Shown: positions 43,843 through 53,800 of the stretch, in pieces | How the letters are laid out: each line of letters begins with the position of its first letter | Position numbering within the stretch: the first letter of the stretch is position 1 | NCBI RefSeq assembly: GCF_019091135.1 | Contig: NZ_JAGXJW010000006.1 | Location: 1 to 64,000, forward strand | DNA: 64,000 bases | DNA from: Cohnella sp. GbtcB17 | GTDB taxonomy: Bacteria > Bacillota > Bacilli > Paenibacillales > Paenibacillaceae | Direction of reading: 5' to 3' | Notes under the pieces: model-generated | Told to the model about the DNA's origin: nothing | The model's input: only the letters and a program-made list of their open reading frames with translations | Database searches by the model: none | Position numbers and translations under genes: made by a program

Positions 43843-43886
43843 GAAGGGAACGCCAGGGAGCTATGCGCTCCGGACGTTCCCTTCTT
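43843..43886. terminator. Bidirectional terminator
   Basis: AAGGGAACG pairs with CGTTCCCTT, extended inside by GGAGC/GCTCC. It ends in CTT on the plus side and lies six bases past the reductase stop. It serves the convergent VOC and reductase genes. Confidence 0.8.
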
Positions 43887-43892
43887 AACGGT

Positions 43893-44882
43893 CTATGCCA
43901 GGATCCGGTCGATCCGATCCAGCTCCGCCTGCGTGAACGACGGCTGGGCGAGCGCGCCGACTGCGTCTTCGATCTGCTCGACCTTGCTCGCGCCGATGAG
44001 CGCGGACGTGACGCGGCCGCCGCGCAGCACCCAGGCCAGCGCCATCTGCGACAGCTTCTGCCCGCGTTCGGCAGCCAGCTCGTTCAGCTGCCGAACCTTC
44101 GCGATGAGCGCCTCGTCGATGCCTTCGGCGCGCAGGAACACACTTGGTCCCGCCGCACGCGAGTCGGGGGCGATGCCGTTCAGGTAACGGTCGGTGAGGA
44201 TGCCCTGATTCAGCGGCGAGAATACGATCGAGCCGATGCCCTCTTCGTCGAGCACGTCCTGCAGTCCGTCCTCGATCCACCGCGACATCATGGAATAGTT
44301 CGGCTGGTGGATCAGGCAAGGCGTCCCCAGCCGCTTCAGAATGCGCGAAGCCTCGCGTGTCTGCTCGGGCCTATAGTTGGAAAGGCCAACGTACAGCGCT
44401 TTGCCCTGGCGGACGACGAGATCGAGTGCCGCCATCGTCTCTTCCAGCGGGGTGTCCGGATCGGGACGGTGATGGTAGTAAATGTCGACGTAATCGAGGC
44501 CCATCCGCTTGAGGCTCTGATCCAGGCTGGCGACGAGGCCTTTCTTGGAGCCCCATTCGCCGTAAGGACCGGGCCACATATAATAGCCGGCCTTCGTAGA
44601 GATGATCAGCTCGTCCCGGTAAGGACGCAGGTCGTCCTTCAGCATGCGGCCGAACGACTCCTCCGCGGATCCGGCAGGCGGGCCGTAGTTGTTCGCCAGG
44701 TCGAAGTGCGTGATGCCGAGGTCGAACGCGCGTCTGACGAGCGCCCTGCCATTTTCGTACGTATTAATGCCGCCGAAGTTATGCCACAGGCCGAGCGAGA
44801 TGGCCGGCAGCTTCAAGCCGCTCCTGCCGCTGCGATTGTATGTCATCGCGTCGTACCGGTCTTGCCTTGCCAAAAAGGTCAC
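43893..44882 (-). CDS. Aldo/keto reductase, YghZ-like
   Basis: About 329 residues. It has the AKR barrel with FDLANNYGPP (Asp and Tyr of the active site), IISTKAGYYMWPGPYG, DYVDIYYHHRPDPDTP (His) and the C-terminal NADPH part GASKVEQIEDAV. The GYYMWPGPYGEWGSKKGL segment is typical of the YghZ/L-glyceraldehyde 3-phosphate reductase branch. GTG at 44882 has AAGGAG eight bases upstream and is preferred to GTG 44891. It reduces small aldehydes or sugar aldehydes with NADPH. The neighbouring AraC gene in the same direction may control it. Confidence 0.88.
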   Translation of the reverse strand: MTFLARQDRYDAMTYNRSGRSGLKLPAISLGLWHNFGGINTYENGRALVRRAFDLGITHFDLANNYGPPAGSAEESFGRMLKDDLRPYRDELIISTKAGYYMWPGPYGEWGSKKGLVASLDQSLKRMGLDYVDIYYHHRPDPDTPLEETMAALDLVVRQGKALYVGLSNYRPEQTREASRILKRLGTPCLIHQPNYSMMSRWIEDGLQDVLDEEGIGSIVFSPLNQGILTDRYLNGIAPDSRAAGPSVFLRAEGIDEALIAKVRQLNELAAERGQKLSQMALAWVLRGGRVTSALIGASKVEQIEDAVGALAQPSFTQAELDRIDRILA

Positions 44883-44907
44883 TTTGAGCACTCCTTCTCA
44901 TGAGATT

Positions 44908-44941
44908 AGGCTCATTATAGTTCGTCCGAGGAAATGAGCCT
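44908..44941. promoter_or_regulatory. Promoter and inverted repeat upstream of the reductase
   Basis: AGGCTCATT (44908) and AATGAGCCT (44933) are a perfect nine-base inverted repeat around 16 bases. On the minus strand a TATAAT (44914-44919) overlaps its inner edge, 30 bases before the reductase start. This could be an operator over the promoter, or a terminator stem for the upstream AraC gene; the position over -10 favours an operator. Confidence 0.5.
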
Positions 44942-44989
44942 ATGTCTGCATGGAAGGAAAATATGTCATAATGTCTGATTTTGACGGAA

Positions 44990-45820
44990 CTAGCGATATT
45001 GTTTGGGCGGCACGCCTTTCAGCTTTTTGAACATTTTGGAGAACAGCAGCGCATCCCGGTATCCGACCGAGCGCGCCACTTCTCCGACCGTGTACTGTCC
45101 TTTTCTGAGCAGTTCGCCGGCCCGTTCCATCCGGTAATGAAGCAAATATTGCTGCGGGGGCAGACCGGTGGCTTCCTTGAAGATGACCGACAAATATTTG
45201 CGGTCCAGCCCGAGCGTCGCCGCCAGCTGCTCGACCGTGATCGGCTCGCAGAAGTGGCAGTGGAGGAAGTCCAGGCTGCGGTGTACGTAGGCATCCTGCT
45301 TGCGGACGGGCAGGACGAAGCCGCTTCCCGCATCCGCGGACGCCGGCATTTGCTCGACGATCGACGTGAGCACGTCGATCAGCAGCGACGTGAGCCGAAG
45401 GTCGCGGTTGACCGGCCGGCCCTCCGCTTCCCGCAGCAGCTCGTACAAATTCGGCATCAGCCGCATATCCATCGGGAATACGGGCGCTTCCGGCGTCAGC
45501 CGCGTTCTCGCGAGCACGTCCGCCACCTGATCGCCGCGAAATCCGATCCACGAATATGTCCACGGTTCAACGTGATCCGCCTGGTAAAAGATGACCTTGT
45601 CCGGATAGGCGAGGAAGGCTTGTCCAGGCGCCAGCCTGTACGTCTGGCCGCCGGCCTGCACGATGCCGGTTCCCCGGTGCACGAAGTGGATCTTGTAATG
45701 ATCGCGCACGCCGGGTCCGAAGGCATGGCCGGGGTCGCAATCCTCTTTGCCGAAGTGGGTTACGTAAAAATCCGGATTGTCCCGGAACGGGCGGTCGGGA
45801 TTGTCATGAAGTGCTCTCAT
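44990..45820 (-). CDS. AraC-family regulator with cupin domain
   Basis: A 276-residue regulator. The N-terminal cupin has HFVHRGTGIVQAGGQTYRLAPGQ and ends in a WIGFRGDQV segment, as in AraC sugar-binding domains. The C-terminal DNA-binding domain has VEQLAATLGLDRKYLSVIFKE and VARSVGYRDALLFSKMFKK. ATG at 45820. It lies 19 bases after the SDR gene and reads toward the aldo/keto reductase; it could control either. Confidence 0.88.
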   Translation of the reverse strand: MRALHDNPDRPFRDNPDFYVTHFGKEDCDPGHAFGPGVRDHYKIHFVHRGTGIVQAGGQTYRLAPGQAFLAYPDKVIFYQADHVEPWTYSWIGFRGDQVADVLARTRLTPEAPVFPMDMRLMPNLYELLREAEGRPVNRDLRLTSLLIDVLTSIVEQMPASADAGSGFVLPVRKQDAYVHRSLDFLHCHFCEPITVEQLAATLGLDRKYLSVIFKEATGLPPQQYLLHYRMERAGELLRKGQYTVGEVARSVGYRDALLFSKMFKKLKGVPPKQYR

Positions 45821-45839
45821 CGGCGTCCGCTTCCCGTTC

Positions 45840-46565
45840 TTAATACGGATTCGTATTCAACATGCTCGCCGTCTTGATGTACATGCGCTGAGGCAGCTTC
45901 AACTGGGCGACGATGTATTCGGCCATGTCCTCCGGGTGCATATACTGCGCTTCCTTGCCTTCCGCGATCAGAGACGAGCTCTTGGCCAGGTCGGTCGCGA
46001 TCGTGCTTGGCGTCAGCGCGGTCACACGGATATTGTTGCGGCGTACTTCCTGCGCGAGCGACTCGGTCAGACCGATGACGCCGAACTTCGAAGCGCTGTA
46101 GGCGCTCGAGCCGGGCGCGCCGTTGAGCCCGTTCGTCGAGGAGATGTTGATGATGTCTCCGGCGTTTTTGGCGATGAGCTGCGGGAGGACGGTGCGCGTC
46201 ACGTAGAAGGTTCCGAGCAGATTCACTTCGATGATTTTTTTCCAATGCTCGGGGTCCATCTCGACCAACTTCTCGAACGTGCCGATCCCGGCGTTGTTGA
46301 TCAAGATGTCGGCGTCGCCGATCTCTCCAACGATCTTGCCGACCGCATGCTCGACCTGCGCGAGAGAAGACACGTCCGCCGCCGCATAAGCGACCTTGAC
46401 GCCGAGCGCTTCGATATCGCGCGCGACGCCCAGCAGATCGTTCTCCGTACGGGCGATCAGGCCGACATGAACGCCTTCCCGAGCGAGCTCGAGCGCCACC
46501 GCCTTGCCGATCCCCTTGCCGGCCCCGGTCACGATCGCTACTTTTCCTTTGATGATCTGCGCCAA
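45840..46565 (-). CDS. FabG-like short-chain dehydrogenase
   Basis: A 241-residue classical SDR. It has VAIVTGAGKGIGKAVALE for the cofactor, NNAGIG, an Asn-Ser-Tyr-Lys active site with NISSTNG and YSASKFGVIGL. The start is TTG at 46565 with GAAGGAG eight bases upstream; the frame is open for another 240 codons, but that part is antisense to gerKA. It reduces a ketone or oxidises an alcohol with NAD(P); substrate unknown. Confidence 0.88.
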   Translation of the reverse strand: MAQIIKGKVAIVTGAGKGIGKAVALELAREGVHVGLIARTENDLLGVARDIEALGVKVAYAAADVSSLAQVEHAVGKIVGEIGDADILINNAGIGTFEKLVEMDPEHWKKIIEVNLLGTFYVTRTVLPQLIAKNAGDIINISSTNGLNGAPGSSAYSASKFGVIGLTESLAQEVRRNNIRVTALTPSTIATDLAKSSSLIAEGKEAQYMHPEDMAEYIVAQLKLPQRMYIKTASMLNTNPY

Positions 46566-46763
46566 GATAGACACTCCTTCATTTGCGAATGGGTACATGC
46601 TACTGCAATTATATCGGATTCGTCCGGGCATCCCAAATCGATGCGTACAGAGGAGCGATCTCCGGCGGCAAGCATCCGTTCCTGCATAAAATTGGTTCCC
46701 GCTTGGAAAACCATACATAAACCGATTCGCTGGTCGGAGGTGGTATGCATCGCTGGGGAACGA

Positions 46764-48218
46764 ATGTCCAAATCGCTGACCGTCAATCTCGATCGGCTGC
46801 GTGACGTCTACAAGCAATGCGGCGATCTGGAGGTCAAGGAGTGGCGGTACGGGCCGGACCTGAAGCACCGGGCCGCCTCCGTGCACTTCAACACGTTGGC
46901 GGACAACGACATGAATTATATGAAAAGCGTCCTGCAGGATCTGTCGAACCATACGATCGGGCCTGGGCTCGACGTCACGCCGGAGATGATCCGCCTTTTT
47001 TTCGGCGCGCAGGGCGTATCCGCGAAAAGCGCGAGCATGGAGCGCGATTGGACGGCTGCCGACCGACTCCTGCTGCAAGGCTACGCGGCACTGTTCGTCG
47101 ACGGCTGGGATCAGGCGCTCTGCTTCGAGACGAAAAGACTGGAGGCCCGTCCGGTCGGGGAGCCGGAGACCGAGCCGGTCGTCCAGGGTCCGCGCGAGGG
47201 CACGGTCGAGGATCTGCAGAAAAACGTCGGCATGATCCGCATGCGGCTGCAGACGCCGGCGCTGAAGTTTCAATTTTTCAGAGCGGGCGGGCACTCCAGC
47301 ACGAAAATCGGCTACGGGTACCTGGACAGCGTCGTCGATCCCAACCTGCTTGCCGAATTCGAGCGAAGGCTGCAGATCTGCAAAGGAAAGGGCGACATCA
47401 TCGATACGTCCTTTATCGAGGAACTGATCGAGGATCGCCCGCTGTCGCCGTTTCCCCAGTTCCGGTATACGGAGCGGACAGACGTAGCCGCAGCTTCCAT
47501 GCTGAACGGCAAGATCGTTCTGCTGGTCGAGGGCTCCGGCTCGATTCTAATCTGTCCGGGTCTGTTCTTCGATCTGATGCAATCGAGCGAAGACTACTAT
47601 CAGCGCGTGCTCGTCTCGAACTTTATCCGCTGGCTTCGCTTCGTCGCCTTTTTGATCGCCATCTCGCTGCCCAGTCTGTACATCGCGGTCTCGACGTTTC
47701 ACACCGAGCTGATCCCGACCGTTCTGCTGCTCGCGATCGTCGACTCGCGCGAAGGCATTCCGTTCGGAGCTTTCGTCGAAGCCGTCATCATGGTGTTTTT
47801 CTTCGAGCTGCTCAAGGAGGCGGGCATCCGCCTGCCGAGAAACGTCGGTTCGGCGGTAAGCATCGTCGGCGCGTTGGTCATCGGGGAGGCCGCCATCAAC
47901 GCGGGCATCGCGTCGCCGATCATGGTCGTCGTCGTCGCGCTGACGGGGATCGCCTCGTTCTCGCTGCCCCAGTACAACCTGTCTATCGCCCTGAGGCTGA
48001 TTCAGTTCCCGCTGATGGCGCTCGCTTCGATGCTCGGCGGCTTCGGCATTTTGCTCGGCTACCTGTTCATCTGGCTCCATCTGGTCACCCTGACCTCGCT
48101 GAACATACCCTATCTGACGCCGCTCGCGCCCTGGAAGGCAGACCAGTTCCGCGATTCGCTCGTTCGCACCAGGCTGCCCGCGCTCATCCGGCGGCCGAGG
48201 CCGCCTCGTTCCACCTAA
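46764..48218 (+). CDS. gerKA: Spore germination receptor A subunit
   Basis: A 484-residue GerA-family protein. The large soluble N-terminal part (to about residue 285) includes VEDLQKNVGMIRMRLQTPAL and RFRYTE-type contexts, here FPQFRYTERTDVAAASMLNGK and VLLVEGSGSILICP. Four to five membrane segments follow, with the conserved PSLYIAVSTFHTELIPT and RLPRNVGSAVSIVGALVIGE. ATG at 46764 has only a weak GGGGA site. The gene order A, C, small gene, B is that of gerK operons. The complex sits in the inner spore membrane and responds to germinants. Confidence 0.92.
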   Translation: MSKSLTVNLDRLRDVYKQCGDLEVKEWRYGPDLKHRAASVHFNTLADNDMNYMKSVLQDLSNHTIGPGLDVTPEMIRLFFGAQGVSAKSASMERDWTAADRLLLQGYAALFVDGWDQALCFETKRLEARPVGEPETEPVVQGPREGTVEDLQKNVGMIRMRLQTPALKFQFFRAGGHSSTKIGYGYLDSVVDPNLLAEFERRLQICKGKGDIIDTSFIEELIEDRPLSPFPQFRYTERTDVAAASMLNGKIVLLVEGSGSILICPGLFFDLMQSSEDYYQRVLVSNFIRWLRFVAFLIAISLPSLYIAVSTFHTELIPTVLLLAIVDSREGIPFGAFVEAVIMVFFFELLKEAGIRLPRNVGSAVSIVGALVIGEAAINAGIASPIMVVVVALTGIASFSLPQYNLSIALRLIQFPLMALASMLGGFGILLGYLFIWLHLVTLTSLNIPYLTPLAPWKADQFRDSLVRTRLPALIRRPRPPRST

Positions 48219-48240
48219 TCTTCCGCCGCGGAGGTGCCGC

Positions 48241-49434
48241 ATGATACGCCGATACGCGACCTTGGGACGACTCCTCCTCCTCGCATCCATGCTCGGTCTG
48301 ACGCTGACCGGCTGCGGCGACCGGGCCGAGATTCCGCAGAAAGGCTTCGTGATGGGGCTCGCGCTGGACGAGGCGCCCGGGGAGGCCATCGGGCTGACCG
48401 TGCAGATCTTCAAGCCCTCCCAGAACATCGTGGGGCGGGGCAAGCCGGACAAGGCCTACATCAATATCAAAACCGACGACGAGTCGGTGATCGAAGCGAT
48501 GAGAGACATTACGATTCATCTCGGGCGAAAAGCCCAGTGGAGCCATATGCGGATCATCCTGGTGAGCGAGGCGCTCGCGCGCAAGCAATCGCTTCTGCGG
48601 CTGCTCGACTTTTTGTACCGCGATCACGAGCCCAGACTGACCACCCACCTGCTCGTCACCAAAGGAGAAGCGGCCGCTTACATGGAGACGGCGCCTTACA
48701 TCGAGAACTCGGTCAGTCAGCAATACTTCCTGAGCGAACAATCCTCGCACAAGATGACGGGCAAGTCGGTCTCTGCCAATCTGCTGCAGCTTGCGCTTCA
48801 ATCCCGCAGTCCATCGGCGGTCGCGATGATCCCCTACCTGTACGAGCGGGATTCGCGCGGCGAATCGGCGCCTACCGTCGCCGGCGCGGCGATTCTCGTC
48901 GACGGACGGCTGCGGGAGGTCGTCCCGGCCGGGCTGCTCGAAGGCGTTCAAATGCTCGACGATGGCTACCAGAACGGGATCGTAGAGGTGCCTTGCTCTA
49001 CCGATCCGAGCGCTCAACGCGCTCAACGGGAGGACTCGGTGGAGGTGCTGTCGACCAAGACAGAGATGCGGGTCCAGCCTGCTGGAGACCATCTCCATCT
49101 GATCTTCCGGCTGAAGGCCGTCACTGCGCTCTCGGAGCTCGTTTGCGGGCGGACGCTCGCACAGGAGCAGGAGCAAGCACTTGAGCGGCGGATCGAAAAA
49201 GCGATGGTGCAAACGATGAGCGAGAGCATGGATTGGCTTCTGCAAAAGCAGCTGGACGTTGTCGGCGCGGGAGACCGGCTGTTCGAGCGCCATACCGGGC
49301 TGTGGCGGCAATGGAAGCCGGATTGGCCGCGGCGGTTCGCCCGCTCTACGTACGAGGTGCACGCGGAAGCCACCATCCTTACCTCGGGCACCAACATCGG
49401 CAAGCCGATCGACGACAGAATGGGTGATTCGTAA
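48241..49434 (+). CDS. gerKC: Spore germination receptor C subunit (lipoprotein)
   Basis: A 397-residue Ger(x)C lipoprotein. Signal peptide with lipobox LTGC near residue 22, then CGDRAEIPQKGFVMGLALDE as in the family, KAQWSHMRIILVSEALAR near residue 95 and the C-terminal three-domain fold ending in YEVHAEATILTSGTN. It starts 22 bases after gerKA and its stop overlaps the start of the small gene. It is attached to the outer face of the inner spore membrane. Confidence 0.92.
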   Translation: MIRRYATLGRLLLLASMLGLTLTGCGDRAEIPQKGFVMGLALDEAPGEAIGLTVQIFKPSQNIVGRGKPDKAYINIKTDDESVIEAMRDITIHLGRKAQWSHMRIILVSEALARKQSLLRLLDFLYRDHEPRLTTHLLVTKGEAAAYMETAPYIENSVSQQYFLSEQSSHKMTGKSVSANLLQLALQSRSPSAVAMIPYLYERDSRGESAPTVAGAAILVDGRLREVVPAGLLEGVQMLDDGYQNGIVEVPCSTDPSAQRAQREDSVEVLSTKTEMRVQPAGDHLHLIFRLKAVTALSELVCGRTLAQEQEQALERRIEKAMVQTMSESMDWLLQKQLDVVGAGDRLFERHTGLWRQWKPDWPRRFARSTYEVHAEATILTSGTNIGKPIDDRMGDS

Positions 49435-49667
49435 TGCGGTTGCTGCTGTTTGCGGCGCTCGTCGGCTTTCTGGCGCACGATTGGACGGTCGGCGGACTGC
49501 GAAGCGCGAGACCGCGGGTCAAGCTCGTCTATGCGCTGCTGCTGGCGGCCGCCGGCTACCACATGCTGATCGTCATGGGGACGATTAACGCGCCGTCCTA
49601 CTACGACCTCTTCGTGCGAATCTACGGCGGGGGCGCGAAGCGCATCATCGCTCATCTCAAGCCGTAA
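49434..49667 (+). CDS. Small two-helix membrane protein of the ger operon
   Basis: A 77-residue protein with two hydrophobic segments (about 2-17 and 30-52). Its ATG overlaps the gerKC stop, and gerKB follows 12 bases later, so it is clearly within the operon. Short two-helix D-subunit proteins are known from some germination receptor operons of Bacillus; position, size and topology agree. I recognise no sequence motif that proves it. Confidence 0.7.
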   Translation: MRLLLFAALVGFLAHDWTVGGLRSARPRVKLVYALLLAAAGYHMLIVMGTINAPSYYDLFVRIYGGGAKRIIAHLKP

Positions 49668-49679
49668 GGAGGATCCTAT

Positions 49680-50774
49680 GTGAAAAACGCGATAACGCCG
49701 AAGCAGATCGCCGTGCTGCTGTTCGTTTTTTTGACGGGCTCCTCTATCATCAATATTCCGGCACCGCTCATCCTGCTCAGCGGCAACGAGGCCTGGATCT
49801 GCCTGCTCGCGGCCGCGGGGCTCGGAATGCTCCTTCTGATCCCGCTCGTCGGCCTCGCCCGCCGGTTCCCCGGCATGGACTTCGTCGAGTACGGCTCCAA
49901 GCTGCTGACGCGGCCTGTAGCCGTCGCGCTCGGCCTTCTGCTCCTGATGCTGCAGATTCACACGGTGGCGGGCATCGTCACGGATATATCCATGTTTCTC
50001 AAGAGCTCGATGATGCGCAATACGTTTTTTGGCTACTTTACGATCCTGACCTCGCTCGCTGTGGCGCTCACGGCCCGAGTCGGCGTCGGCCGGTTCGCCG
50101 GCATGTTCGGCTTGCTGATGATCTCCGTCATGCTGTTCGTCGTTTTTAATATATCGTTGGCTTCGCCGGGCGTTCACCCGAACTTTTTGCTCCCGATTCT
50201 CGACGAGGGGGTTAAGCCGGTCTTGCACGGCATTTATTTTATTTACGGTTTTCCGTACGGGGAGCTGGCCTTGTTCTGCATGCTGCTGCCGTATGTGCGA
50301 TTCGGGGACAAGGACCGCATCGGGGCGAAAATGACGCTGGCCGTCGCGCTGAACGCGGCTTCGCTGCTCGCCGTCACGCTGGCTACCGTGCTCGTCTTCG
50401 GTCCGATCGCGGGGGAGCGCAAGTATTCGATGTTCGAGGTCGCGCGCACGGTCTATGTGACCGAGATCTTCGAGCGGCTGGAGGCGCTGATGGGTTATTC
50501 CATGATCGTCGCGTCCTTCATGAAGGCGACCATCGTGCTCTTCACCGCCCATCTGACCTTGAACAGCGTGCTCAAGCTGCCCCGGGACAATCGCCAGCTG
50601 CTGTTTCCGCTCGCCTTTTTTACGGCGCTCATCTCGCTCGCAGCCGGCTTTCGCGGCGAAGCGTACTGGAACTTCATCGTCTCCGGCATACATCCGTTGT
50701 GGGTGCTCACTTGCGGCACGGTGCCGCTGCTCGTCGCGTACGCAGTATCGCTTGCGCGCAGGCGGGCGGCCTGA
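49680..50774 (+). CDS. gerKB: Spore germination receptor B subunit
   Basis: A 364-residue integral membrane protein with about ten membrane segments, APC-like, GerB family: ITPKQIAVLLFVFLTGSSI at the start, the HPNFLLPILDEG segment near residue 163, and FPYGELALFCML. The start is GTG at 49680 with AAGGAGG seven bases upstream. This subunit is thought to hold the germinant-binding site. Last gene of the operon. Confidence 0.92.
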   Translation: MKNAITPKQIAVLLFVFLTGSSIINIPAPLILLSGNEAWICLLAAAGLGMLLLIPLVGLARRFPGMDFVEYGSKLLTRPVAVALGLLLLMLQIHTVAGIVTDISMFLKSSMMRNTFFGYFTILTSLAVALTARVGVGRFAGMFGLLMISVMLFVVFNISLASPGVHPNFLLPILDEGVKPVLHGIYFIYGFPYGELALFCMLLPYVRFGDKDRIGAKMTLAVALNAASLLAVTLATVLVFGPIAGERKYSMFEVARTVYVTEIFERLEALMGYSMIVASFMKATIVLFTAHLTLNSVLKLPRDNRQLLFPLAFFTALISLAAGFRGEAYWNFIVSGIHPLWVLTCGTVPLLVAYAVSLARRRAA

Positions 50775-50820
50775 TCGCTTCGGTAGAGGAATTTCGCGCT
50801 TTTTGTCGAACCCGTATCCT

Positions 50821-53800
50821 ATGATGAAAAAAAGAACCATTCTGGCCGCCGTCGGGCTGTTCCTGATCGTACTGACGGGGATTCGTCTCGCCTGGATCGG
50901 CCTGCAGACGAACGACGCGCGAGCGGAGGCCGTTAACGGCCTGCTGGACCTAACCGACTGGGACCCGGCGTCCAAGCCGACATTTTCCTTGTCCGGACGA
51001 TGGACGTTCTATCCCTCGCAGCTCGTCGTGACCGGCTTCGAGGGCGCGTCCGAGCCGGAGGACGAAGCCGCCCGAACGTTAAAGGTGCCGGGCAGCTGGA
51101 AGAAGGCGTTCGGGCTTTCAAACGAAGATATTGTCGGGTATGGAACCTACCGGCTGCGCATCCTGCTGCCGCCCGGCGGCCTGCCGGGGCAGGAACTGAC
51201 GGTCCGCGTGCCCGGGATCTCCTCGTCGTCGGCGCTATACGTGAACGGGCTCCTGAGAGGCAGCTCGGGACGACCGGCGGATCGCGCCGCTGATTACACC
51301 GCAGGCATCGTACCTTATTCCGTCACGTTCGCCGCCGCTGGCGACGTGCTGGATCTCGCGCTTCAGGCGGCCAATTACGACGACCGCGTCAGAGGCGGCT
51401 TGATGGAGGCCGTCCGGTTCGGCACCGCCCAAGCGATGAGCCGAACGCAGCGCGTGACCGACGGCGTCCAAGCTGCATTGATTCTGCTGGCGGCGATGCA
51501 TGCCTTGTACGCGATCGCGCTCTACTTCATCGGGGCGCGGCAGCGAGCGCTTCTGCTCTTTTCCCTGCTGAACCTTTGCGGCGCGCTCTCCATCCTGTGC
51601 AACGAAGACCGGCTGCTGTCCGTCTGGTTCGGAGTCGGCTTCGAGGCGACCTACAAAGTTTTCTACTTGTCGTACCTGTGCGCAGCTGCGCTTCTGTTGC
51701 AATACCTGCGAAGTCTGCTGCCCGAATTCCGGATTCTTCGGCATGTTCGCTGGCACTTCGCCGCATGCGTCCTCTTCGGGGCCTTCGTGCTGGCCGCTCC
51801 GGTTCGGATTTTCACCTCCCCGCTGGCCGACGGCCTCCATACCGTACTGCTTCTCGCTGCATTCGTTACCGCCCCGATCGTCATCTATCTCGCGGTTCGC
51901 CAAGGGGCGCCGGACGCCGTCTATCTGCTGCTTGCCGCGGTCGCGATCGCCTGGAATCTCGCTTGGGGGATTTTCGGCTATACGTTCTCGCTGGACAGCG
52001 GTTATTATCCGTTCGACCTGCTCGCCTTTTTCGTAATGCTCGCGCTCTATTGGTTCAAGCGGTACTTCCGCAATGCCGCCGAGACTGTCCGATTGGCCGA
52101 GCGTCTCCGGGCAGCCGACAAACGCAAGGACGAATTCCTCGTCCACACCTCGCACGAGCTGCGCAACCCGCTGCACGGCATGCTGAACATGGCCCAGGCC
52201 GTGCTCGACAGCGGCGAGCGGACCGGAGAGGCCGCCAATCGGGACCGCCTTGCTCTGCTTGTCGCGATGGGCAAGCGGATGTCGATCCTTTTGGGCGACC
52301 TTATCGATCTCAACCGGCTGCGGGAGGACCGCCTGTCGGTGAACCCCGCGCCGCTCCGGCTGCAGACGGAAGCCGCGGGCGTGCTGGACATGGTCCGGTT
52401 CATGGCGGCAGGCAAGCCTGTCTTGCTTGAGAACCGGGTGCCGGATTCGCTGCCGGCGGCGCTGGCGGACGAGAACCGCCTGGTGCAGATCTTGTTTAAT
52501 CTGCTGCATAATGCGGTCAAATTCACGAACGAGGGCCGCGTCTGGATCGAAGCGGACGTCGAGGGCGACGAGATCGTCGTGCGGGTCGCAGATACCGGTA
52601 TCGGGATGGACGCGGACACGGCTGCGCGCATCTTCCAGCCTTACGAGCAAGGCGCGCTCCAGCCGGATACGAACGCGGCGGGGTTCGGATTGGGGCTTGC
52701 GATCAGCAAGCGATTGGTGGAGCTTCACGGCGGACGGTTGACGGTCGATTCGGCGCCAGGCGTCGGCTCGGTATTCCGGTTTGCGCTGCCCGTTGCGGAG
52801 CTGGCATCTTCAGCCGGTATCTTGTCGAACCGGCTGAGCACGGACCGCGGCAACGCTGGCCCGGCGCACGTGGAAGACGGCTCCTCGGGCACGGATCGCG
52901 CCTACTCGGCGCAGCTCGAAGTCGCAGCGGCTCTGCAGGCCCAGGAGGCGGCGGAGGCCAAGACCATCGCGACGGCGACTGACGCTTCTACTGAAGCGCC
53001 TCCGCGCGGCGATCGCGCCCGCATCCTTGCCGTCGACGACGATCCGGTCAATCTGCGTGTGCTCGAGCATGCGCTGCCCGCCGCGCTTTACGAGATCAAG
53101 ACGACGACGAGCGGCGCGGAAGCGCTGGCTCTTTTGAACGCAGGTCCCTGGGATTTGTTGATCGCGGACGTCATGATGCCCGACATCTCGGGCTACGAGG
53201 TCGCGCGTTCCGTCCGCCATATTTTTTCGCCGTCCGAGCTGCCGATATTGCTGCTCACGGCGCGCTATCGTCCCGAAGATATCGAGGCGGGCTATCTGGC
53301 GGAAGCCAACGACTACGTCGTCAAGCCCGCCGATGCGAAGGAGCTGCGGATGCGGGTCAAGGCGCTCACCGATGTGGCGCGGGCCGCCCGGGAGCAGAAA
53401 CGTCTCGAGGCGGCTTGGCTGCAGGCGCAAATACAGCCGCATTTCCTGTTCAATACGCTTAACTCCATCGCCGCGCTCGCGGACGTCGATACGGAGCGTA
53501 TGCGCGACCTGCTGTCCGCGTTCGGGGACTACCTGCGGGCCAGCTTCGACTCCGCGAACTCGGATCGGCTCGTACCGCTCGGCAAGGAGCTGGACCTCGT
53601 TCGGGCCTATCTATACATCGAAAAGGAGCGATTCGGCGACCGGATTCGCATCGTCTGGGAGACGGAGGACCATCTACATCTGCTTATTCCCCCATTGTCC
53701 GTTCAGCCGCTGGTCGAGAATGCCGTTCGGCACGGCGCGCTGAGACGCTCCGAGGGCGGCACCGTCTGCATTCGAATCCGGGAGATCGGGGGCGCGGTCG

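Noticed and set aside
43693..44187. Plus-strand ORF starting in the repeat array
   Set aside because: It runs from the repeats through a terminator into antisense of the aldo/keto reductase and has no ribosome site.
45840..47294. 484-residue fusion protein ending in the SDR
   Set aside because: The first 240 codons are antisense to gerKA; the SDR has its own TTG start with a good ribosome site.
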